From assembly GCF_040545805.1 (NCBI RefSeq), contig NZ_JBEPMO010000001.1:310001-374000 (forward strand): a stretch of DNA of 64,000 nt. Reading direction: 5' to 3'. This document shows positions 1 through 7,435 of this stretch, in pieces. Every line of letters begins with the position of its first letter. The stretch's first letter is position 1. The notes under the pieces were generated by a model. The model saw nothing but the letters and a program-made list of their open reading frames with translations. It had not been told where the DNA came from and made no database searches. This stretch comes from Moheibacter stercoris (GTDB taxonomy: Bacteria; Bacteroidota; Bacteroidia; Flavobacteriales; Weeksellaceae). Both the position numbers and the translations under genes were made by a program.

Positions 1-1530
1 ATCCTCTTGAAGCGATAAAAAGGCAGATTGATCACCTTTTTCTGCCAAGCTTTTCAATTCAGTCAATTTGGTTTGAATCTGATTTTTAAACTGATTCTTA
101 GAATCTTTTTCGGTTTGTTTTGCAGATTTCTTGTTCTCTTTTTTCTTTCTTCCAAATAAGAAAAATCCGCCAAGAGATAATCCAACAATTCCCAAAACAA
201 CCCAGATCCAATTTTGATCTTTCCCGACTTTTTCCACCACTTGATTTTTTACTTCCGCAATTTTCGCAGGAATCACAATGTTATCAAATGTTGAGGTAGT
301 ATCCGTTCTTATATGATCATGTAGCTCATCCAAACTGTCCTTTTCCATTGGAAGTGGCGGCTCTGGGCCATTTACTTTCAATTCAAAAGCTTTTGTTTTA
401 AGCGTCACATATTTCTCTTGTTCAGGATCGAAATAATTGAAGGAAACCGGACCGATTTTATAATCTCCTCCATAAGCAGGAACCAAAACATGATTTTGAA
501 CAATTTTACCTTTCATACCCGAAGGTCGAAGTTCAATCACTTCTTTTTTGGTTGGCGCAAAGGTTTCAATGTGCTCTGGCATTGGAACTTTTGGTGGTTT
601 CAGGGTGTTTAAATTTCCAGACCCAATGATTTCCACTTCCAAGTTTACGGCTTCGTTGGACTTGGTTTCTTTTTTGGAAAGAGAAGCATTGAGGTTATAA
701 TTTCCAACCGCTCCACTAAAATTTTCGGGTTTTCCAGCAGGAAGTACTTTTACTTTCAAATGGATAGGATCGGAGGTTAATTCTACATTTTCTGCTCCAT
801 AATATCCGGAAATTAAGACTTGAATCGAAAACGGATCGATTTCAATTTCCCCTGTTTTTTGTGGAAATACGATATATCTCGCCAATTCTTGCGAAACAAA
901 TGTCTGTCCGTTGACCAATTCTTGACGAACGCTATTGCTTACTTTTTCGCTGACATATTTGGCAATTAAATTCGAAAAATCAGGTTCTTTGTAATTGCGT
1001 AAACGATTCAGAATCGAATAATCTCTAGCGTAAATTTTTACGGTTAAAACAATTTCTTGATTTAAGAATGGATTTCTTTCCGTGACTTCTGTCGTTAAAA
1101 ATGCGCCTTGTAAACGTTTTCCTGGCTCTGATTTGGGTTTTAAACCTTTTTTAACCGTAATGGTTATGGGATTGGTTTTGTATCGTTTTCCACCAATGGA
1201 AATGCTTGCGCTTCCAATGGTATATTCGCCTTCTTGATCGGCCACCAAAACAACTTCAATTCCAGACAAATTATGCACTTCTCCGTTGTTGATGCTTACG
1301 CTATTCAAACTAGATTCGCCTAATTGATGCAAACCATCGAAATTGGGCATTTTTAATTGTTGATCAATGCTCAAATTGGTTTCACCATAGGTCAACACAA
1401 AACGCACAGAGAAACGCTCGTTGACCGAAACTTCTGTTTTACTCGCTTGGGCTTGGAATGAGATTCCTTGTCCCCATGCGATGCAAGCGGTAAAAAGAAC
1501 CAAAATAAAATGTAAAATGCTTTTTAACAT
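1..1530 (-). CDS. batD: BatD-like aerotolerance protein (3' end outside window)
   Basis: The minus-strand frame starts at ATG 1530 and stays open to base 1 (510 codons), so the C-terminus is missing. It begins with a signal peptide (MLKSILHFILVLFTACIAWGQ), followed by a long beta-rich extracytoplasmic region typical of BatD (oxygen-tolerance family). A single membrane segment lies at about residues 439-458 (WIWVVLGIVGLSLGGFFLFG), then a lysine-rich cytoplasmic tail. The start ATG shares its A with the TGA of the upstream TPR gene (TGATG), which fixes the start and implies translational coupling. It is the last Bat gene visible, in the order moxR-DUF58-TM protein-batA-batB-batC-batD. The family is linked to envelope stress and aerotolerance, but its biochemical role is not established. 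Assignment rests on position plus domain layout. Confidence 0.9.
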   Translation of the reverse strand, partial: MLKSILHFILVLFTACIAWGQGISFQAQASKTEVSVNERFSVRFVLTYGETNLSIDQQLKMPNFDGLHQLGESSLNSVSINNGEVHNLSGIEVVLVADQEGEYTIGSASISIGGKRYKTNPITITVKKGLKPKSEPGKRLQGAFLTTEVTERNPFLNQEIVLTVKIYARDYSILNRLRNYKEPDFSNLIAKYVSEKVSNSVRQELVNGQTFVSQELARYIVFPQKTGEIEIDPFSIQVLISGYYGAENVELTSDPIHLKVKVLPAGKPENFSGAVGNYNLNASLSKKETKSNEAVNLEVEIIGSGNLNTLKPPKVPMPEHIETFAPTKKEVIELRPSGMKGKIVQNHVLVPAYGGDYKIGPVSFNYFDPEQEKYVTLKTKAFELKVNGPEPPLPMEKDSLDELHDHIRTDTTSTFDNIVIPAKIAEVKNQVVEKVGKDQNWIWVVLGIVGLSLGGFFLFGRKKKENKKSAKQTEKDSKNQFKNQIQTKLTELKSLAEKGDQSAFLSLQED

Positions 1531-2369
1531 CACCAATCCTTATCTGTATTCACGCGAACTTTTTCTGCTTTTTGGCTTATAATTCGTTTCAATGTTTCTT
1601 GCTCTTGTTGTCGGAGAGCTTCCAATAAATTTTCTTGGTATTCTAGATTGGATGATTGTGGAGAAGAATTTCCTTTTCCATCTGATCCTTTTGAAATGGT
1701 ATTCTGTTGAGGTTGTTGACCTTGACCTTCTTTGTTTCCATTTTGACCACCTTCTTGTTGCCCATCGTCATTTTGAGGATTTTGACCTTGTTGGTCTTGG
1801 TTTTCCTCATTTCCGTCTTGGTCAGATTGATTTTGATCTTGAGAATCTTGGTTTTGATCCTCATTTTGGTCGTTTTGATCTTCTTGATCTTGATTATTTT
1901 GATCTTCGTTTTGGTTTTCTTGTTGTTCCTCCAATAACTTTCGAGCCAACGCATAATTGTAACGCGTTTCATCATCATTCGGATTTTGAATCAAGGCCTG
2001 TTTGTAATTAGCAACGGCTTGTTCATAGTTTTTCTCATCAAAAAAGGTTTTCCCGATGTTGTGAAAAGCCATATGTTTTTCGGCTGATGATGAAGATTGA
2101 TTCTGAATGACTTTGTCGAAATGTGCTCTTGCTTCGTTGTATTTTTTTTGTTCAAACAAAGCATTTCCCAAATTGAAATTGGCTTTGATGGAATTTTGAT
2201 CTTCTTTCAAAGCTTGACGATAGTTCAGTTCGGCTTTGGGAAAATCTTTTTGTTGATAATTTTGATTGCCTGCAATGATATAATCTTTCGCAACAGTCGA
2301 TTGAGCCGAAAGGCTTGAAAATAGACTCACGAAACAAAATAAAAACAATATATGTTGGTTCATAGGCAT
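1530..2369 (-). CDS. batC: BatC-like TPR protein with Gln/Asn/Asp/Glu-rich tail
   Basis: This 279-residue protein has an N-terminal signal peptide ending near SAQ (residues 21-23). At least three TPR units follow (about residues 27-145; motifs such as NFNLGNALFEQKKYNEA and YKQALIQNPNDDETRYNYAL). Residues about 146-235 are an extreme low-complexity tract of Q, N, D, E and G, and the C-terminus is a basic helical segment. Two candidate start Met codons lie at 2369 and 2363. The gene starts 12 bases after batB ends and its TGA overlaps the batD ATG. TPR proteins at this place in Bat operons are called BatC or BatE and probably scaffold the BatA/BatB complex at the membrane. The acidic tail is unusually long and may be length-variable. 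Confidence 0.85.
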   Translation of the reverse strand: MPMNQHILFLFCFVSLFSSLSAQSTVAKDYIIAGNQNYQQKDFPKAELNYRQALKEDQNSIKANFNLGNALFEQKKYNEARAHFDKVIQNQSSSSAEKHMAFHNIGKTFFDEKNYEQAVANYKQALIQNPNDDETRYNYALARKLLEEQQENQNEDQNNQDQEDQNDQNEDQNQDSQDQNQSDQDGNEENQDQQGQNPQNDDGQQEGGQNGNKEGQGQQPQQNTISKGSDGKGNSSPQSSNLEYQENLLEALRQQEQETLKRIISQKAEKVRVNTDKDW

Positions 2370-2381
2370 TCAGGGACAAAA

Positions 2382-3392
2382 CTAACCCTTTTTGTTGTTA
2401 AAAACTTTATGTTCAGTTGTTAAAGTATCTATAAAAATCAAAAGCAAAGAAATCGCTAAAATCCACTGAAAAACGTGCTTTTTGTCACGACTCATCGCTG
2501 TGTCTTGGACATTTTTTTCGAGCGAATTTAAGTAAGTATGCAATTGTTTCAAAGTTTCTTCTGTTTGATTTGCCAAAATATAGGTTCCATTGGCTGATTT
2601 TGCCAAAGATTTCAAGGAAGATTCTTCCAATTTGGAAATAACCGTTTCGCCATATTTGTCCAATTTATATTCTTGAAAACCACCAATGTGCATTGGGATT
2701 GGACCTCCAGCTGTTGTACCAATTCCCAAAGAAACAATATGGATGCGATTATCCTTGGCTAATTTTTCGGCTTTGCTCACACTATTTTCATTGTCTTCTC
2801 CATCCGATAAAATCACCAAAAGCTTTCCTGTAGAAGGTGTATTTCCAAACATTTCTACTGCTTTTTGAAGAACATTGGAAAAAGAAGTTCCTTGCTGCGA
2901 AATCAAATCGGGACTTGCGCTTGCTATATAGGATTGAATGGCCGAATAATCATTGGTCAATGGCGAAATGGAATAAGCATCTGCCGCAAATACAATCAAG
3001 CCAACACGGTCGCCACCCAAACGATTGACCGATTCTGAAATAATCTTTTTGGCGCGTTCAATTCGACTTGGAGCAACATCTGCTGTGTTCATACTATTGG
3101 ATAAATCCAAGGCATAAATGATGTCAACTCCTTCTCGTTGCACTTTGATTTCTTCTTCTCCATACAAAGGATCCATCAAAGCGATGATGGCGAAAAATAG
3201 TCCAGCAGCAATCAATCCAACTTTTATCCAATAGCGAGATTGGTCGTTGGATGGAAATATCTTTTGAATCAATTTTGAATCAGCAAAAGATAATTTTACA
3301 CGCTCTCTCCATCGATACACATAGATCGACAATCCGATGAATACCGGAATTGCCAAAAGCCAAATGCTATTTTCTGGTTGTGCCCAATCCAT
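2382..3392 (-). CDS. batB: BatB, von Willebrand factor A domain membrane protein
   Basis: A reading frame is open from 3458, but the start at 3392 (MDWAQPENSIW...) is preferred: that ATG forms a TGATG overlap with the batA stop, the same arrangement as batC/batD. This gives 336 residues. Membrane segments lie at about residues 11-27 and 57-75, then a vWA domain (about 90-290) with the MIDAS motif DLSNS, a downstream threonine in PLTND, and LSDGEDNE. A C-terminal membrane segment follows (FQWILAISLLLIFIDTL). The vWA domain should face the periplasm and bind a divalent metal for protein contacts. BatA and BatB are thought to form a complex in the inner membrane. The family assignment is firm; its molecular role is known only in outline. 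Confidence 0.92.
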   Translation of the reverse strand: MDWAQPENSIWLLAIPVFIGLSIYVYRWRERVKLSFADSKLIQKIFPSNDQSRYWIKVGLIAAGLFFAIIALMDPLYGEEEIKVQREGVDIIYALDLSNSMNTADVAPSRIERAKKIISESVNRLGGDRVGLIVFAADAYSISPLTNDYSAIQSYIASASPDLISQQGTSFSNVLQKAVEMFGNTPSTGKLLVILSDGEDNENSVSKAEKLAKDNRIHIVSLGIGTTAGGPIPMHIGGFQEYKLDKYGETVISKLEESSLKSLAKSANGTYILANQTEETLKQLHTYLNSLEKNVQDTAMSRDKKHVFQWILAISLLLIFIDTLTTEHKVFNNKKG

Positions 3393-4411
3393 CAGGTTAA
3401 TTCTTTGAATAAAGTTCGACGTAAAATCAATTCCAGCAATAACAAAATCAATCCCCAAGTCAAGTATTTCCCAAATAATTCGGTGTAATTGTAATACTTG
3501 ATTTCGTTGATTTCGGTTTTTTCCAATTGGTCAATTTGTTTGTAAATTTCCCCTAAGGATTCATTATCGGTCGCCCGAAAGTATTGTCCGCCTGTATTAC
3601 CTGCGATGTATTTCAGCAAAGGTTCGTCAATTTCCACTAACTGCGGCGTAAAAATTAATTCTCCTGTAAATGGATCTTCAGCTGTTGGGAAAGGCGCTCT
3701 ACCATTGGTTCCAACGCCAATTGTATAAACTTTTATATCACGATCAACAGCAATTGCTGTTGCATTTTGTGGCGAAATATAAAGCAAATCGTTGGTATAG
3801 TCGATAGACTCGACTCCATCGGTAATCAAAATGATGATTTTGCTTTTGGCTTTGCTGTCTTTTAAATGGTTGATCGCCGTAGCCAATCCGACCCCGATGG
3901 CTGTTCCATCTTCCAATTCACGTGTTTGTAATTTGCGAATTTCCTCTACCAAAACGCGATGATCGGTTGTCAAAGGAACTTTGGCAATGGCTTCACCCGA
4001 ATACGCAACCAAACCAATTCGGTCGGTTGGTCGTTGTAGGGAAAAGGTTTCGGCAACTTTTTTCAAAGCTTCAAGTCGATCGGGCTCCAAGTCTTTGGCC
4101 AACATACTCAAAGAAGTATCGACCACCATGATGATGTCAATTCCTTTGTCAGACTTGACGGTGGAGGTCATTTCTACCATTTGAGGTCTCGCCAAGGCAA
4201 TAATCATGAACGTCAAAGCCGCAAGTCGCAAAACAAAAAGTAAGGGCTTTAATTTGCCTAAAATGCTTTCAGAATTTTCAAATGGTTTGAGTGTGGAAAT
4301 TTTAACCGCAGGCGGACTTTGTTTCTTTCGAATCCGTAGAAAAATCAACAACGGAATCAAAAGAAGCAGCAAAAGCAACCACGGATTTTGAAACTCAAAA
4401 TTTCCCATCAT
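3392..4411 (-). CDS. batA: BatA, von Willebrand factor A domain membrane protein
   Basis: This 339-residue protein has two N-terminal membrane segments (about residues 10-25 and 55-76), a vWA domain (about 88-290) with the MIDAS sequence VDTSLSM, the TTD threonine and LITDGVES, and a C-terminal membrane helix (YLTWGLILLLLELIL). Two adjacent ATG codons (4411 and 4408) are possible starts. The one at 4408 shares its A with the TGA of the upstream gene, the other overlaps it by four bases, so coupling holds either way. It is a paralogue of BatB immediately downstream, from which it differs mainly in the ends. Both are expected to work as a membrane-anchored metal-binding pair in the Bat system. 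Confidence 0.93.
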   Translation of the reverse strand: MMGNFEFQNPWLLLLLLLIPLLIFLRIRKKQSPPAVKISTLKPFENSESILGKLKPLLFVLRLAALTFMIIALARPQMVEMTSTVKSDKGIDIIMVVDTSLSMLAKDLEPDRLEALKKVAETFSLQRPTDRIGLVAYSGEAIAKVPLTTDHRVLVEEIRKLQTRELEDGTAIGVGLATAINHLKDSKAKSKIIILITDGVESIDYTNDLLYISPQNATAIAVDRDIKVYTIGVGTNGRAPFPTAEDPFTGELIFTPQLVEIDEPLLKYIAGNTGGQYFRATDNESLGEIYKQIDQLEKTEINEIKYYNYTELFGKYLTWGLILLLLELILRRTLFKELT

Positions 4412-5421
4412 TCAATTTTTCTGTATTTCAAATTGGGTAAATCTTCTTGAACGGAATCATCTTCCAATTCCAAAGGTTTGATTTTTTCGACCAAATCGGC
4501 CACCCAATTTCGATAATATTCGTGTTTTTCCTTTTCTGGCATTGCTTTCGCGAATTTAACCAAATCAGAATCAAACAAGAATTCTTTCAATTTTTGAACA
4601 TCTTCGCTTGTCAATTGGTCTGATTTTTTAAAGTGATCCACCAAATCATCTGACAACAATTCCAAGGAAGAAAAATGATAAACGCGACCCAAATAGCGAC
4701 GCAACAAATAGGACAATTCCGAATAATACGGATTGACCAAATTTTTATCTAAATATTTCTTTTTGTCTAAATTTTTCAAGGCATCCACCGCTTCTTCATA
4801 CGGCGTTTTGATGGTATAGGACTTTTCGTCTGATCGTTTTTTGTTTCGCAAGAAAAGAATGGTCAAAACCAAAAGCACCAAAAAAATCAAAATGGCCGCG
4901 ACGAAATACATCCAATACTTGTCCCAATAGTCTTTCCAAGTGTATTCTTCGCCCATAATGGGTTTGATAGGAAAGCCTTCCATGTCTTCTGGATTTAGTT
5001 CGACTTCTTCCACTTTTATCGTGAAAGAATTGGACAAAATCGTATCGGAATCGATGACAATTGGCAAAGAACGAATGAGAAATTCTCCCGAATCAAAACT
5101 TGTCAAGGTCAATTCTTGAACCAATACTTTTCGTTCGTTTTCAAAAACAGTATCAATTTTTTGGTCTAAAATTTCCACATGAAAACTCAAGGTATCTTTC
5201 AGTTCGGGTAAGGAAACTCGTTGATTGGGCTGAATAGGAATGCTAATTCGGTAATGAATCGGTTCGCCAATTTTGATGTTGGCGGTGTCGATTTCGGCTT
5301 TGATTTGTGCATTTGCTTCGAAAGAAATTAGACAAGAAAAAACCATCAACAGGCTGAAAAGGAAAGATTTTATCTTTCCAACTTCCAACTTCCAACCTCC
5401 AACACTTCCTACTTCTTTCAT
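4408..5421 (-). CDS. Bat-operon single-pass membrane protein of unknown function
   Basis: This 337-residue protein has a signal peptide ending at about residue 38 (FEANAQ), an extracytoplasmic beta-rich domain (about 39-165), a membrane helix (about residues 172-192, WMYFVAAILIFLVLLVLTILF) and a charged cytoplasmic helical domain (about 195-337). This layout is common for the unnamed gene between DUF58 and batA in Bacteroidota Bat operons. The N-terminus is odd: the first 16 codons before the hydrophobic core are made largely of a heptanucleotide repeat (5375-5416), read as KEVGSVGGWKLEVGK. The ATG at 5421 overlaps the DUF58 stop (ATGA), supporting this start. No later Met leaves a complete signal peptide. 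Function is not known. Confidence 0.8.
   Translation of the reverse strand: MKEVGSVGGWKLEVGKIKSFLFSLLMVFSCLISFEANAQIKAEIDTANIKIGEPIHYRISIPIQPNQRVSLPELKDTLSFHVEILDQKIDTVFENERKVLVQELTLTSFDSGEFLIRSLPIVIDSDTILSNSFTIKVEEVELNPEDMEGFPIKPIMGEEYTWKDYWDKYWMYFVAAILIFLVLLVLTILFLRNKKRSDEKSYTIKTPYEEAVDALKNLDKKKYLDKNLVNPYYSELSYLLRRYLGRVYHFSSLELLSDDLVDHFKKSDQLTSEDVQKLKEFLFDSDLVKFAKAMPEKEKHEYYRNWVADLVEKIKPLELEDDSVQEDLPNLKYRKIE
5375..5416. repeat. Degenerate heptanucleotide tandem repeat (CTTCCAA)n
   Basis: The plus strand reads TTTCCAA, CTTCCAA, CTTCCAA, CCTCCAA in successive seven-base units from 5375 to 5402, then two decayed units to 5416. On the minus strand this is (TTGGAAG)n inside the first codons of the 4408-5421 gene. 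Because seven is not a multiple of three, gain or loss of one unit would shift the frame of the signal peptide. Confidence 0.75.
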
Positions 5422-6293
5422 TTCACTGAATGTTTTTTGAAATAGTTCAACAAAGGTTTGATGTAATCTTCATCGGATTGAATGCTCAAATATCCAGCAC
5501 CTGCCGTATGAAAGTTATGGGAAATTTGATTCGTTTTCAATTCGAAATAATTTCTGTAGTTCGCACGCACTTGAGCGGAAGAGGTATTGATTAATTTTTG
5601 AACACCGGTTTCATTATCCACCAAAGTAATCAAGCCGACATCTGGAAAATCCATTTCCTTTTCATCGAAAATTCGGATTCCTGTTACATCGTGCTTTTTG
5701 GCTGCAATGCGCAGATTTTTGGTGTAATTTGACTCATCTATAAAGTCTGAAATCACAAAAACATTGGCTTTTCGCTTGAAGGTATCCATCAAAAATCGCA
5801 AGGCAATTTCTAGGTTATTTTGCTTGTTTTTGGGTTCATAATTAACCAATTCGCGGATGATCCGCAAGACATGTTGCTTTCCCTTTTTTGGCGGCACAAC
5901 AAGTTCCACTTGATCGGTAAACAAAACCAATCCTACTTTGTCATTGTAGGTGATGGCAGAAAAGGCAAGGGTTGCACAGATTTCGGCAATCGTATCGGAT
6001 TTGAACTGTTTTCTCGTTCCAAACTGTTCCGAAGCACTAACGTCGACCATCAAAATCATGGTCAATTCGCGTTCCTCTTCAAAAACTTTCACATAAGGAT
6101 CGTTGAAATGCGCCGTTTTGTTCCAATCGATGTTTCGCACATCATCACCGTATTGATAAGGTCGAATTTCAGAAAAAATCATCCCACGACCTTTAAATGA
6201 GCTATGGTATTCGCCCATAAAAAGATTATTGGCTTTGCGACGGCTTTTGAGTTCAATTCGCTTGACTTTTTTGATGATTTCTTTGGTATCCAA
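5418..6293 (-). CDS. DUF58 domain protein of the Bat operon
   Basis: This 291-residue soluble protein has no signal peptide or membrane segment. The DUF58 signature is visible as RPYQYGDDVRNIDWN (about residues 44-58). The vWA-like fold follows, with a MIDAS-type VDVSAS (about 84-89) and a conserved LFTDQVE/VISDF pattern further on. It follows moxR by 41 bases and overlaps the next gene by four. DUF58 proteins paired with MoxR AAA+ ATPases are thought to work together in assembling or activating metal- or complex-dependent partners, here probably BatA/BatB. The biochemical activity is unproven. Confidence 0.92.
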   Translation of the reverse strand: MDTKEIIKKVKRIELKSRRKANNLFMGEYHSSFKGRGMIFSEIRPYQYGDDVRNIDWNKTAHFNDPYVKVFEEERELTMILMVDVSASEQFGTRKQFKSDTIAEICATLAFSAITYNDKVGLVLFTDQVELVVPPKKGKQHVLRIIRELVNYEPKNKQNNLEIALRFLMDTFKRKANVFVISDFIDESNYTKNLRIAAKKHDVTGIRIFDEKEMDFPDVGLITLVDNETGVQKLINTSSAQVRANYRNYFELKTNQISHNFHTAGAGYLSIQSDEDYIKPLLNYFKKHSVK

Positions 6294-6334
6294 TTTGACG
6301 TTTGGTTGAAAAATTCGTTGAAATTTTGTTTTTT

Positions 6335-7339
6335 CTATGGAATTGGAATCGCGTTCAAAATATCGTCGATAATTTTATCGGCAGTGATATTTTCTGCTTC
6401 GGCTTCGTAGCTCAATCCAATTCTATGACGCAAAACATCTTTGCTCATTGCTCGAACATCTTCTGGAATCACATAAGCTCTTCTTCTCAAAAAGGCATAG
6501 GCACGCGCTGCCAAAGCCAAATTGATGCTACCACGTGGAGATGCTCCAAACGAAATAAGTGGCGATAATTTGCTTAAATTATATTCTTGTGGAAAACGAG
6601 TGGCATTGATGATGTCTAGAATGTATCGTTCAATTTTTTCGTCCATATAGACTTTTCGAACGATTTCTCTTGAACGAAGAATTTCTTCCAAACTGATGAC
6701 TTTATCAATTTTTGGGAAATTATCGTCGATGCTATTTCGTAAGATGATGCGCTCCGCTTCTTTGTCGGGATAAGTAATCAAGGTTTTCAACATGAAACGG
6801 TCCACCTGAGCTTCTGGAAGCGGATAAGTTCCTTCTTGTTCCACTGGATTTTGCGTTGCCAGCACCAAAAACGGATTTTCCAAACGATAGGTTTCGTCAC
6901 CAATTGTTACTTGTTTTTCTTGCATAGCTTCCAACAATGCCGATTGAACTTTTGCAGGAGAACGATTGATCTCATCTGCCAATACGAAATTGGCGAAAAT
7001 GGGACCTTTTTTGATTTTGAAATCGTTTTCCTTGATGTTGTAAATCAAAGTTCCTACAACATCTGCCGGCAATAAATCGGGTGTAAATTGGATGCGAGAA
7101 AACGATCCACTTACAGCTTCTGAAAGGGTTTTGATCGCCAAGGTTTTGGCCAAACCAGGAACACCTTCCAAGAGAATATGGCCGTTTGATAAAAGTCCGA
7201 TTAAAAGACTTTCGACCATTTTTTCTTGACCGATTACTTTCTTATTTATTTCATTGGAAAGTCGATAAATCGCTTGGCTTTCCATCTCTATTTCTTCGCT
7301 TAATTGACGAATGTCAAAAGAAGATAATTTATTCTGCAT
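6335..7339 (-). CDS. moxR: MoxR-family AAA+ ATPase
   Basis: This 334-residue cytoplasmic ATPase has Walker A GVPGLAKT (about residues 59-66), Walker B VLADEINR (about 117-124), sensor 1 in LATQNPVEQ and the MoxR signature QEGTYPLPEAQVDRFM. A C-terminal lid region contains GASPRGSINL. MoxR proteins act as chaperone-like ATPases with vWA partners, and here the gene leads the Bat operon followed by DUF58, BatA and BatB. The 96-base gap upstream separates it from the previous gene and holds a weak inverted repeat (CCATTA/TAATGG, about 7391-7410); an operon promoter is likely there but no strong box was identified. Confidence 0.95.
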   Translation of the reverse strand: MQNKLSSFDIRQLSEEIEMESQAIYRLSNEINKKVIGQEKMVESLLIGLLSNGHILLEGVPGLAKTLAIKTLSEAVSGSFSRIQFTPDLLPADVVGTLIYNIKENDFKIKKGPIFANFVLADEINRSPAKVQSALLEAMQEKQVTIGDETYRLENPFLVLATQNPVEQEGTYPLPEAQVDRFMLKTLITYPDKEAERIILRNSIDDNFPKIDKVISLEEILRSREIVRKVYMDEKIERYILDIINATRFPQEYNLSKLSPLISFGASPRGSINLALAARAYAFLRRRAYVIPEDVRAMSKDVLRHRIGLSYEAEAENITADKIIDDILNAIPIP

Positions 7340-7435
7340 ATGTAAGAATTAAAAGCACGCTAAGTTGCAAAATTTGTCAATGCCATTACGCTAATTTAAT
7401 GGTAGCAAATTGTTAAAGTTTGTTAATAGAATTCT

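Noticed and set aside
1592..2011. Long open frames on both strands across the BatC tail
   Set aside because: They are produced by the low-complexity purine-rich repeat of the BatC Q/N/D/E region; they lack start context and any recognisable protein pattern.
3393..3458. Longer start for batB
   Set aside because: It would overlap batA by 67 bases, whereas the start at 3392 gives the TGATG overlap used elsewhere in the same operon.
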